The notes under the pieces: model-generated
Database searches by the model: none
What the model saw: the letters and a program-made list of their open reading frames with translations, nothing else
What the model was told of the DNA's origin: nothing
In this document: in pieces, positions 23,137 to 33,649 of the stretch
How positions within the stretch are numbered: the first letter of the stretch is position 1
Layout: every line of letters starts with the position of its first letter
Assembly: GCF_000005505.3 (NCBI RefSeq)
Contig: NC_016133.3
Span: 16,616,001-16,680,000 of the forward strand
DNA length: 64,000 nucleotides
DNA from: Brachypodium distachyon
Taxonomy: Eukaryota; Streptophyta; Magnoliopsida; Poales; Poaceae
Direction of reading: 5' to 3'
Translations under genes and position numbers: made by a program

Positions 23137-23985
23137 TTTTTTTTGAACGAAGTTGGGAGGGGAGACCCCTACCTGAATTTTGATTAAAAGGAATCAGAGG
23201 CTCAAAGTTACAAAGCGTCTGAAACCGGCAAAAGTGAAAATAATTACAAGGCAGGACAGAGCAAACACAAGGAAGCAAAGGAGAAAGAAAGAAAAAAAAA
23301 AGTTGGTATTTAATCACGCCAATCTTCAATCCAGTGGTCAACCGCCTGTTTTTCATTGTTCTTCAAACGGCAGGACCATAGTTTTAACGTTTCACGGCAT
23401 TGTCTCGCGACCACGACTGGAGGAATATTGTGATCGTCGAACACCTTCCGATTTCTAGCTATCCAGATATTCCACATGATCGCGATCAATACCAAATCCC
23501 AGGCATTCTTCTTATCAGGCAAACAAGAAATCTTCCCAATCGTGAATAGATCGCTCATCGTCTGAAAATTAGACACATTCAGACCAAGCAATTGAAAAAT
23601 TGTAGCCGACCTGGGGCATAGCACAGCAAGATGCAGCGCCGATTCGCTTGTGCTGCAACCGAAAGGACATTCATCCGAAGCAAGAATTTGCTGCTTCATA
23701 AGTACCGATCTGACTTTAATTCTGCCCTTAACCCATAACCAAGCAAAGATTTTATTTTTATCAGGAGCAGAGCATTTCCAGATTGCAGCACAAGCTTTGA
23801 TCAAGGACGCCCCCAAAGTTTGAAAGGTGATACAAACTCCGCACAGACAAGGATTTCGATCGATTCATTTTGCACACTCTTTTGTCAGCAACACCCTCCA
23901 TCGGCTCCCATCCTACAATAATCTGAGTTAGAACAGAGAGCTCAGCACCTGCCCTGTCCGAAGTAAGGTGACGGTGAGGAATATC
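23137..23985 (-). mobile_element. 5'-truncated LINE (L1-type) fragment with RVT zinc-binding domain
   Basis: The minus strand encodes a region typical of the end of plant LINE ORF2: a zf-RVT domain with CPFGC, then H and C spacing (ORF 23816-23310), preceded in a different frame by an upstream ORF2 segment (23985-23815). There is one frameshift near 23815. A T-run at 23137-23144 is the A tail in reverse. The equivalent position upstream of copy 3 lacks it, so it inserted after the duplication or was lost there. Confidence 0.8.
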
Positions 23986-23989
23986 CCAA

Positions 23990-24877
23990 TAGACATTCCG
24001 ATAACAGTACTTTACTCTCTGCTCTACAAAACAAAAACATCTTCCGCGTGAGGCGTGAGCTGAACAAGTTGACCGCGAGGGAGAGAAACGCATATGTGAC
24101 CACAGATGACTATGGGAATGGCAAAGAAGATCCGTCATTATATATGCTCGGTCTAATTACTAGGAGATTCAAGATCAACGTAAATTAAATTAAATTAAAT
24201 TATATAGTCCGCGGCTGCTATTGCAGGCTATTGGAACTGAAGGAATGAAAACTGTTGTCTGTTATATATCGTCGGTGGCTGCTATTGAATTAGTCAGCTT
24301 TGTGGTCGCGTCATTATTATCACATCCAATGCTTATTAGTCAGCGGTCTTGTCTATCCGCACAAGCTACAACTAGCTAAAACAAAGGAAATTAGAATTAC
24401 ACGCTCCTAAAAGAGATGAAACTGTCACTGAACCACTAAATTAGTTGAACAGCAGTCCCAACAACAGATCAGGTACCACTAAAACGGAACAGAAATTTTC
24501 ATCCCACAGACACAGGTAAAAACGAAAGGTGACTAGAAGAACGCTGAAACCGAAAATCATTCACGACATGACACGGAACCAAAACGAAGGGAGATCGCGA
24601 GAGACCGCTAAAACTAAACAGCATTCACGACGCGACACAAGCAAAACAGGAGGAGACAAGAAGACCACTAAAACTGAACAGCATTGCCCACATACGCAAA
24701 GCTTGACCTGTTAGAGTACCAAAAAAGGCACGTACTCCCTCCGATCCTAAACTTTTGTCATTGTTTAGTAAATCTAGGATCGGAGGAAGTAGTCAGCAGT
24801 ACACAGTATGTACAGTGCATGTTGGCTGCAGTACTGGCTGTCTTTTTTTGTTCTCACTCAGAAATTTGAATGTGAAA
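23990..24877. repeat. Duplicated oxidase upstream segment, copy A, ending in YTH intron relic
   Basis: 23990-24700 aligns in order with about 28480-29500 upstream of copy 3; shared words include GAGCTGAACAAGTTGAC and CATTCACGACGCGACACAAG. At about 24702 the match jumps to about 31229, inside YTH intron 6, and continues to 24877 (GCATGTTGGCTGCAGTACTG shared). The intervening 1.7 kb with YTH exons 7-9 is missing from this copy. Confidence 0.8.
24735..24789. mobile_element. Short Stowaway MITE, 55 bp, with a visible empty site
   Basis: CTCCCTCCGATCCTAAA and its inverted complement flank a short core, bordered by TA on both sides. The paralogous sequence at 31258-31259 has a single TA and no insert, which confirms the insertion and its TA target duplication. 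Confidence 0.92.
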
Positions 24878-24879
24878 CA

Positions 24880-26016
24880 AACAGGCACGCCAACATGATC
24901 TAGTCCAAAGGTCAAGTAACATTGTCGGGACCAAACACCGTGACCGCCCCATGAAGGGACAGATGGAGAGCCTACTCCTCGGATCTCCAGTTATAATTCA
25001 TCAGTTACACGATGGTGCCTATAATTTATTGTTTTTACTAAATTTTGTGTATTTAATTAAGCATGCGTTAATCAGGTTGCCGTTGGGGAGGGTTTGGCTT
25101 TCCTCCCCGTACCCAGAGAATGAAATCCGCATCCCCATAACTATCCATGGAGTACCTGGTTTACCCGTACAAAATTTCTCAGATCCCGAACTCTGATCCT
25201 CGCACACAGTGGCCACGCTCCTCCTCCTCGATCCGGACGGCCTGGTTCACTTGTTGTCGTCTGCAGTGGTAGCGGGCTCGCCGAGGATCAAGTTTCCAGC
25301 ACCACGCACGGTTTGAAATATGAAGCAGCAGCAGCAGCAGGAGGAGAACTTGTCCGCCGCTGATGTCGCCGCCGTGTCTTCCGCTTCCGCCCGCAGCCTC
25401 ACAGCTCCCTCCTCGACGACGCCTCTTGATTTGATTTGGGGAGGGAAGGATGGAGCGATTTTGACTTGGGGATGGAGAGGGACGAGCGATTTGGATTTTG
25501 GGGACGACGGAGGGATTGGAGCGATTTGGGGGATCGTGGATAATGGCCACAACCTCTTCTTCCGGGCTCAGGCCCATGCATTTTGATAGGCCCATCAAGC
25601 GCAAACGAAAGGATGGTCAATGGGCCAGGGCCGCCGCAACCGAACTTCAAACAAGCACCCCAAATCCCCGCACGTGGCCCAGCACAAATTCCCCCGTCGC
25701 TCGCTTCGCATCTCGGTTCGTCGGTTGTGTTCAATAAAAAGAAAATCTCTGTTCGTCGGCAGATCCAAGCGCGCAGCGACCCTGTTCGTCGGCGGCGCGT
25801 CGTACCGTACGGGTCCTACACAGCCTTCCTGCTGCCCTATCTCTCCTCTCGATCGTCGCCGCCGAACTGAGAGGCAAGTTCAACTTTCAACGTTGTGTTG
25901 TTCCATCGTAGATTGGATTGTACAAGGCTTAAACAAGGCAATTATTTTACAGATGGATTGGAAAATGAAGAAGGTTTTTTTTTCCCAATGACCAAGGCTT
26001 AAACAAGACAATTATT
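24880..26016. other. Intergenic: orphan promoter-like block
   Basis: 24880-25250 is unassigned. 25320-25345 is a short CAG/AGG repeat. 25560-25690 holds several GGCCCA/TGGGCC words (Site II-like elements of plant housekeeping promoters). It is followed by a GC-rich leader ending GAGAG at about 25873 with a GCAAGT donor-like word. No open coding frame follows before copy 3. Direct repeats of AAGGCTTAAACAA occur at about 25926 and 25995 near the 3' end of copy 3. Confidence 0.4.
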
Positions 26017-27786
26017 TCACGCAGGTTTTTGCCAGCCACCCCGGTGACCAGATGGTTGGAACGAGCAAACCCTGGCCTTCTTATACATCTTCCCTGGCCG
26101 GCAGAAGTATCCCAGTTCAGGCGCGCAATGCGAGTCCTCGGAGCAGACACAAAGCCCTTCGATGGCACAATGCTTCTCGACGACACTCGGGGTCCCATTG
26201 ACCCCAAGCACCTTATCGGTCCACTCGTTGGAGAAGAGCCCCTCGGGGTCATACCTTCCCTTCACCTTAAGGAACTTACCAGCGTTCGGGTACTTTGCAA
26301 TGGCGCCGTCGAAGGCGAAGTCCCGGTTCTTCCCCCAGTGCGGGAGGCCGCCGTACTTGTTTAGCGCCAGCTGCTCCAGCTCGTCCACAACGTCGGCATG
26401 CACACGTGGCATGCCATCGGTGCGGCTCCGGTAGTAGATGATGTCGAAGACGACCGAGTCAACGGGTTTCCCGAGGTACGCCGTGGATGCCTTCACATAA
26501 CGGAGGAGCACGCCCAGCCTGGGGTCCACGGCGGTGCAGAAGGCCGCCGGGTTGAGGTCCCGGAGCTTCTGCATCTCGGCGACGAACGCCGGTGCCTTGG
26601 AGAGGGGGACGCTGAAGGCGGTGTTGTAGTAGAAGGTGCCCCGGACGCGCGGGTCCCAGACGCAAGCGGTGGCGAGCCCGTCCTCCGGGCTATCCAGACA
26701 AGCGCCGGATGCTTGCATCCGGTGTTGGTGCCCCACCACCGGGAACCCTGTGAAGGAGACGCCGTCGTTAGTGAAGCCGTTGCCCAGCCGCTCTGCCGTG
26801 GCCGCCTCCCGCCGCACCGCCTCGCACCGGGCCATGTCGGTGGCGTTCCCCTGCTGCAGCCGCTCCTCCAAGGCTCTCGCCTTTATCGCCTCGAGTGTGG
26901 GTGTGGAGCGGAAGAGGAGCAGCTCGTTGACGCCGTTCCCCGGCACCGAGACATCCACGCGGTCGTCCTGGCGGTAGGCCACCACGCCCAGCGCCGGCGT
27001 CCAGGTGATGTCGCCGAACTCGTGGAGCCGGCCCCATGTGGCGACCTGCTCCGGGAAGTCGGTGTCGTTGCGCTTCACGAAGCTCACCGACCGCTTGAAC
27101 GCCGGCTGCAAGGACAGGGTGATCTGGGTGACGACGCCGAGGACGCCGATGGAGACCTTCGCCGCGTCCAGGTCCGGGTCACCGGCCACGAGCTCTCTAA
27201 CCATGGCGAACCCCTTGCTTGCCGGCGCAGGGGTCACGATCCTCATCCCGACGACGTACTCGTGCGCCGCGCCGCCCTTGCCCCACAGGGAGCTCCCGTG
27301 CGCGCCGGTCGAGAGGAGGCCGCCGATAGTCAAGCCGTAGAAATACGGCGAGTGCGGCAAAGACAGCCCTGCCGCGGCAGCCGCCTCGGTCAGGTCCCGG
27401 AGCAGCATGCCGCTCTCGACCGTCATGAGCCGGCTGGCGGCGTCGACACGCACCGTCCGGTTGAGCCGCGCCGTGCTGACGACGGCGCCGTCGTGGCCGC
27501 CGGGGCAGGCCAGCTTGGGGATGCTGTGGGAGTGTTTGGTGGCCACCTTGAGCTTCCGCTTGGCGGACGCCGCGGCGGCCACGGTGGCGATGACTTCCTC
27601 CTCGGTGCGCGGGTACGTGACGCTGGCGGCGCGGCAGAGCGTGCGGTCCGTGAAGGCGCCGTATGCGTTGCTGACGGTGCAGCCAGAGCTGCCGTGCGTG
27701 CACATCACCGGCTCCTGCGGAGGGCTGCAGCTCGCCATGGGGATCAGGAGCAGGAAGAGAACGGCGAGAACGAAGCTGCTGTCCAT
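26017..27786 (-). CDS. L-gulonolactone-oxidase-like FAD enzyme, copy 3
   Basis: Single-exon gene of 589 residues with the same architecture as its neighbours: signal peptide (MDSSFVLAVLFLLLIPMAS), FAD PCMH domain with KHSH, GLTIGG loop, aldonolactone-oxidase domain with HWGK, and a Cys-rich C-terminus. It ends a few residues later than copies 1 and 2 (GGWQKPA tail). The frame is fully open. It lies tandem with copy 2, whose upstream DNA it shares. Its promoter differs by a MITE inserted next to the TATA box, so its expression may have diverged. Confidence 0.94.
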   Translation of the reverse strand: MDSSFVLAVLFLLLIPMASCSPPQEPVMCTHGSSGCTVSNAYGAFTDRTLCRAASVTYPRTEEEVIATVAAAASAKRKLKVATKHSHSIPKLACPGGHDGAVVSTARLNRTVRVDAASRLMTVESGMLLRDLTEAAAAAGLSLPHSPYFYGLTIGGLLSTGAHGSSLWGKGGAAHEYVVGMRIVTPAPASKGFAMVRELVAGDPDLDAAKVSIGVLGVVTQITLSLQPAFKRSVSFVKRNDTDFPEQVATWGRLHEFGDITWTPALGVVAYRQDDRVDVSVPGNGVNELLLFRSTPTLEAIKARALEERLQQGNATDMARCEAVRREAATAERLGNGFTNDGVSFTGFPVVGHQHRMQASGACLDSPEDGLATACVWDPRVRGTFYYNTAFSVPLSKAPAFVAEMQKLRDLNPAAFCTAVDPRLGVLLRYVKASTAYLGKPVDSVVFDIIYYRSRTDGMPRVHADVVDELEQLALNKYGGLPHWGKNRDFAFDGAIAKYPNAGKFLKVKGRYDPEGLFSNEWTDKVLGVNGTPSVVEKHCAIEGLCVCSEDSHCAPELGYFCRPGKMYKKARVCSFQPSGHRGGWQKPA

Positions 27787-27848
27787 TCTTCAGTTTGATG
27801 GAGTACCTCGTCTGTGCTACTTGTTTCTGCCTGGCAAGCTGGGCTACG

Positions 27849-27858
27849 CCTTAAATAG
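27849..27858 (-). promoter_or_regulatory. TATA box of oxidase copy 3
   Basis: CTATTTAAGG, 63 nt before the ATG. The TA flank of a MITE begins only two bases upstream of it. Confidence 0.7.
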
Positions 27859-27861
27859 GTA

Positions 27862-27943
27862 CTCCCTCACTTCCATAAAGGTTGGCACGGATTTGAACTA
27901 GGACTAGTTTTAAAACCGCGCCAATCTTTATGGAACGGAAAAG
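27862..27943. mobile_element. Stowaway-like MITE inserted at the TATA box of copy 3
   Basis: Inverted ends CTCCCTCACTTCCATAAAG..TTGGC and GCCAA..CTTTATGGAACGG.. flank about 30 bp, bordered by TA at 27860-27861 and 27944-27945. Copy 2 has the continuous sequence AATAGGCAGTTCCGTGAAT at this place; copy 3 has AATAGG, the insert, then GTTCCGTGAAT. The insertion therefore post-dates the duplication. Confidence 0.88.
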
Positions 27944-28209
27944 TAGTTCCGTGAATAAATAACGTCAAGGAATCATAGCAAAAAAAAGGTGGTCAAAGAT
28001 CAAGGACACCCGCAAAAAAAAAGAAAAAAAAAAGATCAAGGACATGTACATGTTTGCACAAAATACATTCATATTCATTTACCGAGTTTGGGTCTTAAAA
28101 AATAAACTCTTACGTCTAATCCCACCATAACTTTGATAATCTCTCTGAAACTTGTTTCAGGAATTGTACAATGTAAAAAATGCACCGAACACGGAAATTG
28201 TACAATATA

Positions 28210-28318
28210 CTCCGTTCCATATTAAGTGACTCAAATTTGTCTAAATATGGATGTATGTATGCTTAAAAAGTATCTAGATACATGTAACAGAAATTCACTT
28301 AATATGAAACAGAGGGAG
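28210..28318. mobile_element. Stowaway-type MITE, 109 bp
   Basis: Imperfect inverted ends (CTCCGTTCCATATTAAGTGA and complement) with flanking TA at 28208-28209 and 28319-28320. Same family as the MITE in the kinase intron. Confidence 0.88.
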
Positions 28319-28479
28319 TAGCTGTTTAGATGAAACACAAGAATTTTACAAGGAAGCTTTTTCAGAGAAAGAGAAAAGGAGAGATAAAGACACATGCTGT
28401 ATTGGAATTCTCAAAGAAAATGAAACATGAGGTTTAGGCAAATGTTTTGAATCCTCCAAAACATGAAGGAAAGAAAGCA

Positions 28480-29505
28480 TTCCTATAACAATTCTTTCAG
28501 AGTTTCTATGAATTGACTTTACTCGTTACTCTAAACAACCACATCTTCCGTTGTGAGCTGAACAAGTTGACGGCGAGGGAGAGAAGCGCATATGTGACTA
28601 CAGGATAAGATGGGAATGGCATAGAAGATCCATTATTATATACGCTCGATCTAATTAAGAGATACAAGATAAAATAAAGAAGATTAAACAAGTACAAAAG
28701 ATATCATCTTAAATTTTGTTTACCGTCGGTGGCTGCTATCGCAGACTATTGAAACTGAAGGGACAAGAAAAATGGCTTAGTCAGCTTTGTGGTAGCGCCA
28801 TTCGGCAGGTACCACACCTTTAAGGTAGTTACTATTATCACATCCAATGCTTATTAGTCAGCGGCCTTGTGTATCCGCACAAGCTACAAGTAGATAAAAC
28901 AAAGAACAAATGCTGAAAACATACTTCCTAAATTAGTTCAAGACATTTTGCAAGTGTTTATGATTTTATTTATACAGGTCATAGGCAGACACCGAGTAAA
29001 CATACATCAATACTTTTAGAAACGTTGAAACTTCAAAATGGCTAATTCTCTAATCATGCACTCGATTTACAATCTGTTGTTCACGGCTAGCTTTATCTTA
29101 CATTATGCTACGACGACAGTTAATCGTGCTGCTTGAACTGCGTTGTGCTGCTTATTCTACAGTTTGCTACGAGAATAAAATGCTTTAAAGCACACCAGAA
29201 CAGAACGAGAGGCCGAAGAGATGAAACCGTCACTGAACCACTAAAGTTGAACAGTATTCCCAGCCACAGATCTGGTACCACGAAAACGGAACAGAAATTT
29301 TCATCCCAGACACAGGTAAAATGAAAGATGACCAGAAGAACACTTAAATGGAAAATGATTCACGACACGACACAGAACCAAGACGAAGGGAGATGGAGAC
29401 CGCTAAAACTAAACAGCATTCACGACGCGACACAAGCAAAACAGGAGGAGACAAGACAACCACTAAAACTGACAGCATTGACGACATACGCAGAGCTTAA
29501 CCGAC
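28480..29505. repeat. Duplicated oxidase upstream segment, copy B
   Basis: Aligns with 23990-24710. It runs directly up to the YTH 3' end, so this copy keeps the original junction between the oxidase upstream region and the YTH gene. 29505-29746 is presumed YTH 3' UTR. Confidence 0.75.
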
Positions 29506-29746
29506 AGGAGACGGAGAGAAGAAAGGAGAGCAGGAATAGGGGGACAGGAACAAGATTTTTGAAACTATGATATTGAAACTATACCCTAAATGGAGGTGAA
29601 ATAAAATCCTATGATGTTGTACAACTGAAGCAACAGCAACCCACATTCCACACCAATCAACCTGCCCTCCCCCTTTTCACCTCCGGATGAGCATTATATG
29701 ATCCAACTGCTGCTTCAAACTAGTAAATCGATATGGGAAGAGCAAA

Positions 29747-32700
29747 TCAATTGCTTCCCTCCACAGGGCTTGCCTTCATGTCTACCTTGTTTTCTTCAGC
29801 CTTGATGGTAGCTGTTTGCGCATCATCAGCTGAGATGGCGCCCTCAGCTCTCAGTTGGTTTCCACTTGTCTCGATTTCTTTCAGCTGGACAGTCCGAGAA
29901 AATGTGTCCGAGATATGATCAATAGAATCTCCTACAGCTTTGGCAACTGTTGGTTTCAGGGGTTCTGTGCTGCCAGGCTGCTGCTGACGTCTATTTTCCT
30001 TCAAAGCTTTCTCTCTTTGTTCATAGAAGTCAAAGTCCTCCACGATGGTTGTCTCAGCCTCGTGGCTCTTGAAGATAGTTAGCATCTGGAGACCATACTC
30101 TAGCTTCACCTGCATGGGTTGCTCACTGGGTTAACAGATCTTTTTTCAGAAAACTGTATTCTACATAAAATCTGGCGAAAACAAAATTTACCTCTTGGGT
30201 GTCCCTGCTGTTTGTAACAGGTTTGTTGTCATTGTTCTCAAGAGTTATGTGCCGTAGCAGGTTGTTTGGGACATCCTTAATTATGTGCCACTTCACAGGA
30301 AACTGGCCACTCCACTTGTCCTGCTGCCAGTAGTCAACACTTCTGTCAAAATCGACAGGTCCAATCATCTCAGCCACACCACAAAACTGACCGCTGCCAT
30401 TAACCTATAAAAAGGCAGTTTTGTGTTAATGCAAATATATGCAAAGATAAAACCTAAATTGACGACCGGGAAAATAAACCACCAAAATAAAGGGGCTGGT
30501 CTTACCGAGAAAAACAGGAAAATAGGGCAATGGTCTTCTTTCTCCTTGGCTGCACGGTAAGCTGAATCCAGCTTTCTATTCCCACTAGCTGTGCTGGCCC
30601 AAACATTATACTTAATGCTCCTATGTACATGGTCCTCTGTGTAGGATTTTATTACAAAAAACTTTGCATCCTTGTATTCGGTGACAAAATCAGGACGGTT
30701 GTACAGCTCACTATCAACCAGCGGAACGGCTTTCTCACTTTTATCATCTACTGAAGAGTCCTCTGTGTCTTGCTTCTTTGGTTTTGCAGCACGTGGGCCA
30801 CGGTTTTGCTCATTCAGAAACTCCAGAGAACCATTCTGAATACCGAATTGCATGCTCCCCTTTTGTTGACCGGAGCTGTAGTCAAAATTACCATATCTGC
30901 GACCCGCAGAACTCCAACTTGGAGTAGTGCCTCCAAATTTACTGCCTTGTTGGCGTGCCTTGTAGGATCCGGAACCATACATTGATCCATGCTGCTGGAA
31001 TAACATGGATTATCAGTGCTGGGCATTTAGAGGCCACTATAAACATAATGAACAACTAAACTTGAGGTCCAACAATAACTGCTCATTTTCTACTGAGCAG
31101 CACATCTCCAGAGCAGATTATAACTTGGCATAAAAATCGTGACAGAATGATACAAAAATTCTAGCAAAATTCATGATGTCACACAAATAAATTTATGCAA
31201 ACTTGCATATTTGGCGGTATTCAAATCCTAACCTGTTAAAGTACCCAAAAAAACATGTAGTCAGTACCCAGTATGCACAGTGCATGTTGGCTGCAGTACT
31301 GGTTGTCTTTTTTGGTTCTCACTTGAGAAATTTGAATGTGAAATTGTGCAAGTTTGCATAAATCTATGCGCTACAGCCATGAAATTCGTTCAGAATTTTT
31401 GGAACACACGTCCATGCCCAAATCCAGGGGATGCAAGCTCCCCTGGACATGGAACTGCAACTCTAAACCAAAGCATGCCAAAATCAAATTGCATAGCAAC
31501 ATACCATTCCAGAAGCCAGTGGTGCATTGCCTTGCCCAAACATTCCCGGAGCATTGTTTGGTTGTGTTGGTGCTGTGAAAGTGATATAAGATCAGTTTGG
31601 CACTTTGGCATGGCCCTAACCAACTTATCACAACACGTATTGCTTGCCATCACAATATCTATGCCTGGAATAGTACAGGAGACTGAAAGGGACAGAAGTT
31701 ACCTCTGTTGTAAGACCCGAATGGTTGATGGTACGCTGCTGTGGGTGAATAGAGAAGACCATCAGGAAGGAAGTATTCTTGCTGAAGCATAGGGTCTCCT
31801 TGAGGCATTCCAGTACCAGAATTTGAGTATCCCATGCTAGGAGAAGCTGGTGGCTGGTAGTACGGACTTGAGAAGGGGAATTGCATAGAGGAGTAGGACT
31901 GGCCATCGGTTGAAACAGGAGAATAAGCTCCATACATCATATGGGAGTTGTTCGCGTATCCAGGAGATAGCATGAATGACTGGTTATCATTGTAGAATTA
32001 CATCAGTGAAACACTTAGGAACTTAATAAAGAAAATGAAACAAGTTCAGTAGCTGGCTACTTACAGGTGACGCAGAATGGAGTCCTTCCATATTCACATA
32101 ATAGGGATACTCTTCCCATTGCCCTGAAGGATTCATGTATCCTACAGAAGAAATAAAAGAAAATTCAAATTAAAAATAGCATTCTAAGCAAAAAGAGAAA
32201 CCAAATAATCTACTATCCACCATCATAAGAAGGCTAAGATATATACCTCCACAATAATTTATATTAGTGCTGAACACAGAAGACCAGTAAACAAAAATCA
32301 ACCATATAAATAGTAAAAACAAAATTTGGAGAGCAATGGTTCAAACTTGACTCTCTAGTAGTCTAGACATGTTATTTTCAAGTGCAGTGTGCGACGGTGC
32401 TGAGAAAATGCATCAAAATTAATACACAGAAAATAGAGGCGATCTAACCTCCAGAATAGAGTGCCTGTGGCTGTGGTGCATACACATTGGGCTGGTAGAT
32501 ATAAGGTTGTTCTCCACCTTTACCCAAAAAATTGGCCCTCTCTTGTGCACCTTTTGGTGACTTTAAGGAGGTAGAGCCATGCACATTGGTAGCAGTTGTT
32601 TTATCAGCTGTAATAGAAATAATCTGATGCAACAGAAATCAACCGTCAGTGACATTTCAATGCTTGGACAGAAGAGGAGACAAAGGGGTATACAGCACAT

Positions 32701-33489
32701 TACCTGCTCTTTGGTATTTACACTCTTCGAGGGGTTATTATCAACTACAATTTCTGGTTGCGGTGGAATCGTGCAATCTACAACGAAAAAATACGAAGGT
32801 GAAAACAAATAGATTCATCATACAGATAAGAGCAACAGAGAGAATTTGCAGAAAGTTTTGCCATGGTACAATTGATGAGTCATAACCCCCTAACGAAATG
32901 CTTGACAAGTATCATGTGCTCAAGACACCACGCGGCTGTAAAATAGCCTTACGATGCTCAGTGGATCAGCAAGAATCCCTTAATCATGTTCGTATATCCC
33001 CAGCGCACACCGACACAGGCTATCGCCGTGCAGGTTCATCGCTAACCACACCCCTCTCTTCTGCTCATCTCAATACGCGTTCATCTTTCTTCCTAGCAAA
33101 ACGACACTCAAATCCCCACGAGGAACGCAAAATTCAGCACGACCAACTCGCTGCCCTGACAAAATTCCTCCCTCCCAGCGGCAGGTGGGGCCCTAAATGC
33201 GGAAATTCTCAGGAAACGGGCAGCGATTACCGCTTCTCCGCAGCAAGCACGCCGGTCTAGGGTTTGCAACCAACCAAGACAGACCCACCCTAGCACCACC
33301 GCCTAGGTCTCTTGCAGGAGATAAGCAGCAGGCGGGGGGGCAGGAGCAACCACGCAACACAGCGACCCTCCGGCGAACGAACAATTCGGGCCGGATAGCT
33401 GGAAGCACGGGGACGAATTGGAGCAAGCGAATTAAGCAAAGCTAGGGCTTACCGACGAATCCGGACGGATCTCCTCCGCTGGACGCCAT
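29747..33489 (-). CDS. YTH-domain (ECT/YTHDF-type) m6A RNA-binding protein
   Basis: Nine exons in phase: 33489-33453, 32777-32704, 32623-32449, 32141-32065, 31979-31703, 31572-31505, 30994-30506, 30404-30192 and 30109-29747. All have GT-AG borders and together encode 590 residues. The N-terminal 340 residues are disordered and rich in Tyr, Pro, Gln, Ser and Gly. The YTH domain runs from about 346 to 480 and contains the three aromatic-cage tryptophans at 368, 425 and 430; the spacing of 57 and 5 fits the plant ECT family. It should bind m6A-modified mRNA in the cytoplasm. The C-terminus is charged. Exon 6 is only 68 nt and easily missed. Intron 6 contains the sequence duplicated at 24.7-24.9 kb. 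The start lies in a short GC-rich first exon. Confidence 0.95.
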
Positions 33490-33649
33490 GCTCCGGCAGG
33501 GGGGGAGGAGGGGGAGGGTACGGGGGGAGGTAGTAGCGGCGGAAGGCGCGCGGCCCGGCGGTAGCAGGAGGCCGGCGATGGGTGGCCGGCGGGGGAGGAA
33601 GGGGTTTGACGGTGGTGAGTATGCGAGAAGGGAGGAGAGGTCCACTCAC

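Noticed and set aside
25179..25604. 141-codon minus-strand frame with Ser/Pro and poly-Leu tracts
   Set aside because: Poly-Leu comes from a CAG repeat; no domain, no conserved features, no clear gene structure.
26398..27798. 466-codon plus-strand frame opposite oxidase copy 3
   Set aside because: Same codon-bias shadow; composition is His/Arg/Gly-rich without domain features.
31280..31792. 170-codon plus-strand frame across YTH exon 6
   Set aside because: Overlaps two phase-consistent minus-strand YTH exons and their splice sites.
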